Shown piece after piece: positions 55,805 through 63,069 of a stretch of 64,000 bases of DNA; positions within the stretch are counted from its first letter, which is position 1; the number at the start of each line of letters is the position of its first letter. The stretch comes from RCIO01 sp040880025 (GTDB taxonomy: Bacteria; Pseudomonadota; Alphaproteobacteria; Rhizobiales; Rhizobiaceae). The notes beneath the pieces were generated by a model. The model saw only the letters and a list, made by a program, of their open reading frames with translations, was not told the origin of the DNA and did not search any database. The stretch spans positions 1 through 64,000 of the forward strand of contig JBBDJD010000007.1 of NCBI GenBank assembly GCA_040880025.1. The letters are read 5' to 3'. A program made the translations under genes and the position numbers.

Positions 55805-56881
55805 ATGCTGAAGAAGGATCTCGGGCTGCTGATGCTCATCATCGTGGTGGGTGCTGTAGTCGCGATCATCAACCCGCGATTCCTGTCGCCGATCAATCTA
55901 GCCAACACGGCGAACCTGGTCGGACTTTTCGGGATATTCGCCATCGGTCAGGGTTTCGTGATCATCACGGGCGGCATCGAGCTTTCCGTTGGGTCGATCA
56001 TCGCCCTGCTCGGGGTGATATTTGTCGACCTGATCGCCAATCAGGGCGTGCCGTGGCCGGTGGCAGCACTTGTCGTGATCGTGATCGGCGTTGCCATGGG
56101 GATGGTGCACGGCCTGCTGGTCACGAAAATGAGACTGCAACCGTTTGTGGTTACCCTGTGCGGCCTATTGATCTACCGTGGCGTCGCCCGTTTCTACACG
56201 CACGACGGCACCGCCGGGTTTCCGTTCGGCGTCAACTTCCCGACGCTCGAGTGGCTGGCGACGGGACGCACCGACTTCCTCGCACTCGTCACCGGCGGCA
56301 CCGTTCATTCGCTGCTCGTGCCGCACTCATTCGTTTTCATGCTCGTTGTGGCGGCGGCCATGTGGTTCGTGCTCCACCGGTCGGTGTTCGGGCGCCATCT
56401 CTACGCGGTCGGCAAGAACGAGGAGGCGGCTCGCTTTTCGGGCATCCGTACGACGCGGGTCATCGTCGCCGCCTATGTCATCTGCACCGTCTTGACCGCG
56501 ATCTCGTCGATCTTCTTCGCCATGTACACGCGCTCGATCTTGCCCTCGGGTCACGGAAATTTCTATGAGCTTTATGCAATCGCCGCAGCGGTCCTTGGCG
56601 GGTTCTCACTGCGCGGCGGTGAGGGGTCCATCGTCGGCGTGGTGCTGGGCGTAATTCTTCTGCAAGTGCTGCAGAATCTCGTGAACCTGCTCGGCATCCC
56701 TTCCTCGCTCAACTTCGCCGTCATGGGCAGCGTGATCCTGCTCGGCGTCATTGCGGATAACCAGTTTACCAAGTACCGGGAGCGCAGGCGGCAGGCCAAC
56801 ATGGTGTCGTCCCATTCGGACCAGGCAGTGCCGGCCACGGCGATCCCGTTGACCGCGCAACCGAGGCAGAGCGCCGAATAG
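55805..56881 (+). CDS. sugar ABC transporter permease (RbsC type), second system
   Basis: A 358-residue inner-membrane permease with eight to ten helices. Signatures are IITGGIELSVGSIIALLGVI and AVLGGFSLRGGEGSIVGVVL. The C-terminal 35 residues are hydrophilic. The ATG at 55805 follows GGGAGGGAG. It is the last transporter gene, with the galactonokinase gene 95 bases later on the same strand. Confidence 0.92.
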   Translation: MLKKDLGLLMLIIVVGAVVAIINPRFLSPINLANTANLVGLFGIFAIGQGFVIITGGIELSVGSIIALLGVIFVDLIANQGVPWPVAALVVIVIGVAMGMVHGLLVTKMRLQPFVVTLCGLLIYRGVARFYTHDGTAGFPFGVNFPTLEWLATGRTDFLALVTGGTVHSLLVPHSFVFMLVVAAAMWFVLHRSVFGRHLYAVGKNEEAARFSGIRTTRVIVAAYVICTVLTAISSIFFAMYTRSILPSGHGNFYELYAIAAAVLGGFSLRGGEGSIVGVVLGVILLQVLQNLVNLLGIPSSLNFAVMGSVILLGVIADNQFTKYRERRRQANMVSSHSDQAVPATAIPLTAQPRQSAE

Positions 56882-56976
56882 CGCGATTGCGGGCTGATGC
56901 GTTTGATGCTGGTTTTGGCGGGCAGCCGCATCCATTTGCGCTGTGCGTTCTCTGGCTTCGTGAGGGGTAGGAAGCG

Positions 56977-57897
56977 ATGGCTGGAAGCGATGCCTTGGCA
57001 ATGCTGGACTGGATCGCCGCCGACTGGGGAACCAGCGCGTTACGGGTCTGGGCGGTAGGGCGCGATGGGTCGGTCATCGCCAATGCCGCCTCCGATGACG
57101 GGATGGGCAAGCTGCGGCCGGACGGGTTCGAGCCGGCTCTGCTGAGCCTGATTGGCGATTGGCTGCCCGCCGATGGGCGAACAATGTCCGTGACTGTTTG
57201 CGGCATGGCGGGCGCCAGACAAGGCTGGGTGGAGGCGGCTTACCGCCAGACGCCTTGCGCTCCGGTCGCAAGCGGGCATCTGACGCCAGTACAGACCAGG
57301 GATCAGCGGATTGCCGTCAACATCATCCCGGGACTGAGCCAGGGCGATCCGCCGGACGTCATGCGCGGCGAGGAAACCCAGTTGGCGGGCCTTGTGGCCA
57401 AGCTGGGCGTGGCCGAGGCGACCGTATGCATGCCGGGCACGCATTCGAAATGGGTGCGTGTCGAACGCGGGCAGGTCGCTGACTTCACGACATTCATGAC
57501 GGGAGAAGCGTTTTCGCTATTCGCTTCCCAATCCGTCTTGCGTCACTCGGTCGATGCCGAGGGCGAGGACCGGAAAGCCTTTCTGACCGGCGTCGCCGAC
57601 ATGCTTCAACAGCCAGAGCGCCTGACCGCGGCGCTGTTCGGCATCCGCGCTGGCGGCTTGTTGAGAAACACAGGCGCGGCCGTGGCGCGTTCCCGCCTGT
57701 CCGGTCTGCTGATCGGCATCGAACTGGCGGCGGCACGAAGCCGATGGGAAGGGCAGGTGGTTCATGTGGTCGGCGCCCATGCGCTGTCGCAGGCTTACGC
57801 GGCAGCACTCGAACACGCCGGCGCCCGGCCGGTGATCGAGGATGCGGAAGCACTGACGCTCGCGGGCCTGGCTGCGGGCGCCGGCGGCGCTTCCTGA
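56977..57897 (+). CDS. dgoK: 2-dehydro-3-deoxygalactonokinase
   Basis: A 306-residue cytoplasmic kinase that phosphorylates 2-keto-3-deoxy-D-galactonate in the De Ley-Doudoroff route. Family features are WIAADWGTSALRVWAV (phosphate-binding loop of the ASKHA fold), MRGEETQLAGL, CMPGTHSKWVRVE and FTTFMTGEAFSLF. The aldolase (DgoA) and galactonate dehydratase are not in the window. It follows a sugar importer, which points to galactose or a related sugar as the imported substrate. It is convergent with the SDR gene. Confidence 0.9.
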   Translation: MAGSDALAMLDWIAADWGTSALRVWAVGRDGSVIANAASDDGMGKLRPDGFEPALLSLIGDWLPADGRTMSVTVCGMAGARQGWVEAAYRQTPCAPVASGHLTPVQTRDQRIAVNIIPGLSQGDPPDVMRGEETQLAGLVAKLGVAEATVCMPGTHSKWVRVERGQVADFTTFMTGEAFSLFASQSVLRHSVDAEGEDRKAFLTGVADMLQQPERLTAALFGIRAGGLLRNTGAAVARSRLSGLLIGIELAAARSRWEGQVVHVVGAHALSQAYAAALEHAGARPVIEDAEALTLAGLAAGAGGAS

Positions 57898-57933
57898 TGC
57901 CGGTGACTTCGGTCACGGAATTGTCGGTTCCGG

Positions 57934-58668
57934 TCAGATGGTCCAGCCGCCGTCGATCGCGCAGGCCTGTCCGGAGGTGTATGTCGCATTTGCGAGATGG
58001 ATCGCGAGCTCCGCGATTTCCTCGGGGGTTCCCAGGCGGCCCATGGGCTGGCGGGCGATGAAGGCAGCGCGGGCGGCTTCGTAGTCCCCTTGAGCCTTGA
58101 GACGATCCTCGAGCGACGGGCTTTCCACCGTGCCGGGGCAGATCGCATTGCAGCGTATGCCCTGCGCGACGTAATCAGCGGCGACCGCCTTGGTCAGGCC
58201 GATCACGGCCGCCTTGGTCGTGCCGTAGATGAAGCGGTTGGGCACGCCCTTGATCGAGCTTGCCACCGACGACATGTTGATGATGGCGCCGCCGCCGCGG
58301 TCCAGCATGGCGGGCAGCACTGCGCGGATGGTGCGGATCATCGAGCGGACATTGAGGTCTACGGCGAAGTCGAACTCCTCATCCTTCATTTCCAGTATCG
58401 AGCCGCCATGAACGTATCCGGCGCAGTTGAAGAGCACGTCGAAGGGGCCGGTCGCCTCGACAGCGGCCGTGACGTCTTTGTCGCTGAGGACGTCCAGACG
58501 GCGGGTTTCGATGCGGCTCTCGCCGGAGAGCGTGGCCAATGCTTCCTCGTTGATGTCCGTCGCCACGACGCGAGCGCCCGCCGTCGCGAAAGCAAGCGCG
58601 GTCGCCCGGCCTATGCCTTGCCCCGCTGCCGTTACCAGAACGGACTTGCCACTTACCCAGGCTGTCAT
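57934..58668 (-). CDS. short-chain dehydrogenase/reductase (sugar pathway)
   Basis: A 244-residue classical SDR. The NAD-binding motif is TAAGQGIGRATALAFA (about 13-28), NCAG is at about 81-84, the catalytic Ser lies in NMSSVASS, and Tyr and Lys are in YGTTKAAVIGLTKA. C-terminal SGQACAIDGGWTI is typical. Close relatives in fucose and rhamnose clusters oxidise 2-keto-3-deoxy-L-fuconate or similar acids, and that role suits this operon, but the sequence does not settle it. It is the last gene of the minus-strand operon. Confidence 0.88.
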   Translation of the reverse strand: MTAWVSGKSVLVTAAGQGIGRATALAFATAGARVVATDINEEALATLSGESRIETRRLDVLSDKDVTAAVEATGPFDVLFNCAGYVHGGSILEMKDEEFDFAVDLNVRSMIRTIRAVLPAMLDRGGGAIINMSSVASSIKGVPNRFIYGTTKAAVIGLTKAVAADYVAQGIRCNAICPGTVESPSLEDRLKAQGDYEAARAAFIARQPMGRLGTPEEIAELAIHLANATYTSGQACAIDGGWTI

Positions 58669-58691
58669 GATTTCTCCGTATGCGGCCCGTT

Positions 58692-58922
58692 TCAGGCGGG
58701 CTTGTTCTTGCGCTCGACGATGTGAATGTGATCGGTGACCCGAACGACCTCATCGTGCTGGTTGATCACCTCGGTTCGCCCACCACCCTGCCCATCGCCG
58801 GCCGTTTCGGATCGTCCTCCTTGGCGGCGATGGTGACGCGGCTGTGGATCGTATCACCTATGAATACCGGTTTCACGAAGCGCAGGCGGTCATATTCCTC
58901 GAAATAGGTCGTCTGTTCCATC
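58692..58922 (-). pseudogene. MaoC-like hydratase fragment with frameshift
   Basis: An ATG at 58922 with AAGGAAG upstream starts YFEEYDRLRFVKPVFIGDTI, then HSRVTIAAKEDDPKRP and GRVV. A one-base deletion near 58785 changes frame, after which RTEVINQHDEVVRVTDHIHI and VERKNKPA reach a stop at 58692. The joined 76 residues match the C-terminal half of MaoC-type hydratases (FIGDTI is the conserved core). The N-terminal hot-dog half is missing. Either a decayed gene or a real short gene with a sequencing error is possible. Confidence 0.6.
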
Positions 58923-59996
58923 TCAAGGCTTCCTTTCAAGCGGCGTGGCCGGGGAGGCGGATGAGCGGTAGGCAGCCTCGACCAGCGCCATCGTGTTCCA
59001 TGCATCCTCGACGGAGCTGATGAGCTCGGCGTCTTCGCCGGCGGCGAAGCGCTGCAGATTGGCCATGCGCCAGACGAAGGCATCCGGAAACCATGAGCCC
59101 TGAAGCGGTACGGAGACCCAGCCATCGCCGCCCTTGGGATGGATTTCCAGAATATCCGGCTCGCCGCGCGGATAGTCGAGATTGACGCCGAGCTGCAGAT
59201 AGGCCGCGCCCTCGGTGCCGCAGATGCGGAATTCGCAGGCCTGGTGCTTGCGGCCGAATTTGTGGTCGTGATTGATCGACAGCGAGCAACGCACATCCTC
59301 GCCATAATCGAGAATGGCGCTGGTGCGTGACTGCGCGATGTTGTGCGAGGGATGGCCCATGGTCCTGGCGTGCACTCCCTTGGGATCGCCGAGCAGCTGA
59401 CGGATCAGGTCGAGATAGTGGATCGAGTGCAATGCGACCTCGACCCGCGGCGCCTTCAGCAGGAATTCCCACAGCTCCCAGGGCGTGGCGAGCGCCAGCC
59501 AGGCGTCGAAATCGACCACCCGGCCCAACCAGCCCTTGGCGATTGCATCCTTCAGCGCCAGCGTCATCGGAGCGAAGCGGAGCTGGAAATTGACCGCTGC
59601 CTTCAGGTTCTTCTCGCGGCAGATGGTCAGAATTTCGGTCGCGCCGGCCAGATCGCCGCCCATCGGCTTCTGGATCAGCACCGCCGCGCCGTCCGGCAGG
59701 TGCCGCAGCACCGAGGCATGTACCGAAGGAGGGGTGGCGAGATCGAAGATGGCGCCGGGAACCGCAGCGGCTTCCTCGGGCGTTGCGAAGGCTTTCACGT
59801 TCCACCCCGCGGCCAGCTTCTTCGCCTTGTCGGCATTGGGATCGTAGAGGCCCGCGATCGGGAACCCGCCCTTCTTGTAGGCCGGGTAATGGGCGTCGCC
59901 AACGATCGATCCCGCGCCGAATGTCACGATCGGCCTGGGTCTGGAGGGAAGCGGCCAGCTCTGGCCAAGGGCGGCCGGGTCGAAGGCGTCAGTCAT
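58923..59996 (-). CDS. Gfo/Idh/MocA-family oxidoreductase 2
   Basis: A 357-residue NAD(P)-dependent dehydrogenase-like protein. The nucleotide-binding part has IVTFGAGSIVGDAHYPAYKK and DLATPPSVHASVLRHLP, with the motif VLIQKPMGGDL where Lys-Pro is conserved. HSIHYLDLIRQLLGDPKGVH in the C-terminal half contains the usual catalytic-type His and Asp. The first 24 residues are an extra N-terminal stretch. Its start overlaps the rhamnose mutarotase gene by eight bases. The substrate is probably a hexose or 6-deoxyhexose, by context. Confidence 0.88.
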   Translation of the reverse strand: MTDAFDPAALGQSWPLPSRPRPIVTFGAGSIVGDAHYPAYKKGGFPIAGLYDPNADKAKKLAAGWNVKAFATPEEAAAVPGAIFDLATPPSVHASVLRHLPDGAAVLIQKPMGGDLAGATEILTICREKNLKAAVNFQLRFAPMTLALKDAIAKGWLGRVVDFDAWLALATPWELWEFLLKAPRVEVALHSIHYLDLIRQLLGDPKGVHARTMGHPSHNIAQSRTSAILDYGEDVRCSLSINHDHKFGRKHQACEFRICGTEGAAYLQLGVNLDYPRGEPDILEIHPKGGDGWVSVPLQGSWFPDAFVWRMANLQRFAAGEDAELISSVEDAWNTMALVEAAYRSSASPATPLERKP

Positions 59997-60318
59997 GATG
60001 GAACACCTCTTCCATCATCGCCCACCATTCGCCGTCCTTGCGAGTCTGCAGCGGCGCCTGGCAGGGCATGCATACGTCCCACCACTCCTGCGTCTTGGGA
60101 TCGGCGGCCATCTTGGCGGCATCGGCATCGAAGTCGGCGCCGTGATACTCCCAATAGCCAAACAAAAGGTTCTCCGGCTCCCTGAGGAAGATCGAATAGT
60201 TCCTGATGTTGCATTGGGAGATCATGTCGAGGATCTCCGGCCAGACATCGGCATGAAGGCGCTTGTATTCGGCGACCTTCCCGGGCTTCAGGCCGATGAC
60301 CATTCCCATCCGCTGCAT
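59989..60318 (-). CDS. rhaM: L-rhamnose mutarotase
   Basis: A 109-residue cytoplasmic enzyme of the RhaM (former DUF718) family, which interconverts anomers of L-rhamnose and related sugars. It has MGMVIGLKPGKVAEYKRLHA with the catalytic His in KRLHADVWPEIL, and GYWEYHGADFDADAAKMAAD with later EWWDVCMPCQAPL. It is the first gene of the minus-strand operon, divergent from the IclR gene. In fucose and rhamnose clusters this protein feeds the correct anomer to the dehydrogenase. Confidence 0.94.
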   Translation of the reverse strand: MQRMGMVIGLKPGKVAEYKRLHADVWPEILDMISQCNIRNYSIFLREPENLLFGYWEYHGADFDADAAKMAADPKTQEWWDVCMPCQAPLQTRKDGEWWAMMEEVFHHD

Positions 60319-60570
60319 GTCATTCTCCCTCGGCGGTGAATTCCGGCACGCACTTTCCCCTCACCGTCTCCCAGTCACAATCGATTCCGATACCGGGTTC
60401 GTGTGGCGCGTAGGCGCATGCCAACTTGTTCACAAGCCATTTCCCAAGACATTGTCCGGCACGGAGAGCAAGAGCCCGACCTCGCGACTATGGAAACGTC
60501 ATTCATATAAAAATGTGCCCTTCATTAGCGGTCAAGCACGTGTGTTGTATCCACAGCGCTCATGCGTATA

Positions 60571-60586
60571 TGAATGTCCGCATTCA
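60571..60586. promoter_or_regulatory. candidate IclR operator
   Basis: TGAATGTCCGCATTCA is a perfect inverted repeat (TGAATG/CATTCA around TCCG), ending 11 bases before the IclR start codon. A half-site CATTCA occurs at 60500-60505. The position between the divergent rhaM operon and the IclR gene suits autoregulation and control of both. Confidence 0.45.
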
Positions 60587-60596
60587 CGGGGGAAAT

Positions 60597-61379
60597 ATGG
60601 AAACCGAAGACGAGCGCTATCGCGCGCCAGCCCTCGACAAGGGGCTCGACATACTCGAGCTGCTGGCGAGCATCGACGGGGGGCTGACGCAAGCCGAGAT
60701 CGCCAAGCGGCTCGGCCGCAACCCCAACCAGTTCTACCGCATGCTCGACCGCCTGGTGCGGCGCCGTTACGTGACCCGGATCGACGGCGACCGCTATTCG
60801 CTGACCCTCAAGCTTTTCGGGCTCGCCCAGTCGCACGCGCCGGTGAGGCGGCTGGTTTCCTACGCGACGCCCTTCATGCGCGAACTGGCCGAGGAAACCC
60901 GGCAGGCGAACCAGATGGCCGTGTTCGATCGCGGTTCCGTCGTCGTCGTCGCCCAGCAAGAAGCGCCTGGATATTGGGGCATTTCGATCCGCGTCGGGTC
61001 GCATATCAGCCTCTACGATACCGGGTCGGGCCACGTGCTGGCCGCTTTCCGCTCGCCGGAAGAGCGGATGATGATGATCAATGAGTACTCGCGCAGCAAC
61101 GAGGAGCCCAATCTGCCGGAGGAGTTTCTCGGTCGGCTCGACCAGATCCGCGAACGCGGCTACGAGATGATGCCGAGCGCGCAGACGGCGGGTGTCTACA
61201 ACCTGTCGGCGCCGGTGCTGGCGCCCGACGGCAAGGCGATCGCCGCGCTGACCGTTCCCTACATAAACCTCGTCAACCTTCCCCAGGCGCCAGACATCAC
61301 CGGTACGCTGGACAAATTGGTTCAGACGACGAGGCGGCTCTCCGAACTTGCCGGCGTCGAAGTCGAAGCGCCAGGCTGA
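60597..61379 (+). CDS. IclR-family transcriptional regulator
   Basis: A 260-residue regulator. The N-terminal winged HTH is LDILELLASIDGGLTQAEIA followed by NPNQFYRMLDRLVRR, and the effector domain shows DTGSGHVLAAFRS and LSAPVLAPDGKAIAALTV. The ATG at 60597 behind GGGGGAAAT is the start; a 57-residue upstream extension is not coding. It is divergent from the rhaM-led operon and 70 bases upstream of the lactonase gene, and probably represses both in the absence of the sugar acid. Confidence 0.92.
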   Translation: METEDERYRAPALDKGLDILELLASIDGGLTQAEIAKRLGRNPNQFYRMLDRLVRRRYVTRIDGDRYSLTLKLFGLAQSHAPVRRLVSYATPFMRELAEETRQANQMAVFDRGSVVVVAQQEAPGYWGISIRVGSHISLYDTGSGHVLAAFRSPEERMMMINEYSRSNEEPNLPEEFLGRLDQIRERGYEMMPSAQTAGVYNLSAPVLAPDGKAIAALTVPYINLVNLPQAPDITGTLDKLVQTTRRLSELAGVEVEAPG

Positions 61380-61448
61380 ATTCTTATTTGAATGACCCGT
61401 TTTCCTGTGAAATGATCGTTCGCGCGGTCGGACCTGGGAAGAAACGGC

Positions 61449-62285
61449 ATGATTGTCGATACACATCTGCATGTGATCGATCTCGCCGCACTCGATTATC
61501 CATGGCTGGGGCGCGTCGAGGCGCTGAACCGGACATGGTCTTACGATGCCTATGCCCTGGAGGCCCGGCGGGCCGGGATCGGCCGGGCATTGCATATGGA
61601 AGTCGATGTCGCGCCGGAACGGATCGAGGACGAAACGGCCTATGTGAAAACATTGGCCGACCCGCCAGAAAGCCTGGTCGCCGGCGCGATCGCATCGTGC
61701 CGTCCCGAGGATGAAGGCTTCGCATCCTATCTGGAGCGGCAGCGGGACAATCCGCTGGTGAAAGGCTTCCGGCGCGTGCTGCACGTGATGCCAGATGACT
61801 TGTCCGAACAGCCGCTGTTCCGGGAAAACATCGGGCGACTGGCCGGAACCGGCCTGACCTTCGATCTCTGCGTTCTGCCGCACCAGCTGCCGAAGGCGAT
61901 CGCCCTTGCCGATCTCGCGCCCGATGTGCAGTTCATCCTCGACCATTGCGGTGTGCCCGACATCAAGGGCGAGGCGCGCGAACCGTGGGTGAGCAGCATT
62001 GCCGACCTGGCGAAGCGGCCCAATGTTGCCGCCAAGATTTCCGGCGTGGTTGCCTATGCCGACGCGGAGACGTGGACGGCGGAGACGCTGCGCCCCTGGG
62101 TGGAATACACGATATCGGCCTTCGGCTGGGATCGTGTCGTGTGGGGCAGCGACTGGCCGGTCTGCACCCTGGGCGACGGATTGCTTGCCTGGGTCGCGGC
62201 GACGCACGCGATCCTTGACGGCGTCGGTGTGGACGAAAGGCAGAAGCTTTTCGCGGGCAATGCGATACGCATCTGGAAGCTCTGA
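61449..62285 (+). CDS. amidohydrolase, L-fuconolactonase-like
   Basis: A 278-residue TIM-barrel hydrolase of the COG3618 group. The metal-binding start is MIVDTHLHVIDLAALDYPWL, the central strand has FILDHCGVPDI, and the C-terminal signature is VVWGSDWPVCTLG. Characterised relatives hydrolyse L-fucono-1,5-lactone or other sugar lactones, and some decarboxylate or hydrolyse unrelated substrates. With a mutarotase and dehydrogenases beside it, a sugar lactonase is the best reading. GGGAAG precedes the ATG. Confidence 0.85.
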   Translation: MIVDTHLHVIDLAALDYPWLGRVEALNRTWSYDAYALEARRAGIGRALHMEVDVAPERIEDETAYVKTLADPPESLVAGAIASCRPEDEGFASYLERQRDNPLVKGFRRVLHVMPDDLSEQPLFRENIGRLAGTGLTFDLCVLPHQLPKAIALADLAPDVQFILDHCGVPDIKGEAREPWVSSIADLAKRPNVAAKISGVVAYADAETWTAETLRPWVEYTISAFGWDRVVWGSDWPVCTLGDGLLAWVAATHAILDGVGVDERQKLFAGNAIRIWKL

Positions 62286-62466
62286 AGCGCGTTAGCCGAA
62301 GCTTTCCACAAACAGCCGGTTGAGATCAGCGATCACGGGCGCGGAACCCTCACCGCCCTGTCCGGTCGGCACGTCGCGGCGACAAACCGGATCATTTCAT
62401 CCCGCCGTTTGTGCTTTCCCGCGGATGCTGCATTGCACAATTTTTCGGCTTGCGTAACATTGAGGC

Positions 62467-63069
62467 ATGAACGCCAAGCCGCTCAGCATCCTCGTCATCG
62501 ACGAAAACACGATCCGCGCCTCGATCATCGAGGCGGGCTTGCGCGAGGCCGGGCATGAGCTGGTCACCATCGTTCATGACGTGAGAGGCATTGCGCGACG
62601 CATTGCGGAGATCAATCCGGATGTCATCGTCATCGATCTCGAGAATCCGAACCGCGACATGCTGGAGAACATGTTTCAGCTTTCCCGTGTCGTGAAGCGG
62701 CCTGTCGCGATGTTCGTCGACCGCTCGGACGCAGCCGCGATAGAGCGCGCGATCGATGCCGGCGTGTCCGCCTATGTGATCGACGGGCTGAAGCAGGAGC
62801 GGGTCAAGCCGATCCTCGACATGGCCGTCAGCCGCTTCAATGCCTATGCGCGGCTGACGCGCGAACTGGAGCAGGCGCGCGACGAGCTCGAAAATCGCAA
62901 GCTGGTGGAGCGGGCAAAGGGCATCCTCATGAAATCGCGCAACCTCTCCGAGGAAGACGCGTACGCGCTGCTGCGCAAGACCGCGATGAGCGGAAACCGG
63001 AAGATCGTCGACGTCGCGAACTCCCTCGTTATGGCGGCCGGACTTCTCAACAACGAGCCGGAGCCATGA
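62467..63069 (+). CDS. nasT: ANTAR-domain antiterminator, NasT type
   Basis: A 200-residue RNA-binding response regulator. The receiver-like domain (about 7-125) has VIDENTIRASIIEAGL and DVIVIDLENPNRD. A coiled-coil linker follows, then the ANTAR domain (about 140-195) with LVERAKGILMKSRNLSEEDA and YALLRKTAM. NasT prevents termination at leader hairpins of nitrate assimilation genes and is held inactive by NasS without nitrate. Its stop overlaps the nasS start (ATGA). Confidence 0.92.
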   Translation: MNAKPLSILVIDENTIRASIIEAGLREAGHELVTIVHDVRGIARRIAEINPDVIVIDLENPNRDMLENMFQLSRVVKRPVAMFVDRSDAAAIERAIDAGVSAYVIDGLKQERVKPILDMAVSRFNAYARLTRELEQARDELENRKLVERAKGILMKSRNLSEEDAYALLRKTAMSGNRKIVDVANSLVMAAGLLNNEPEP

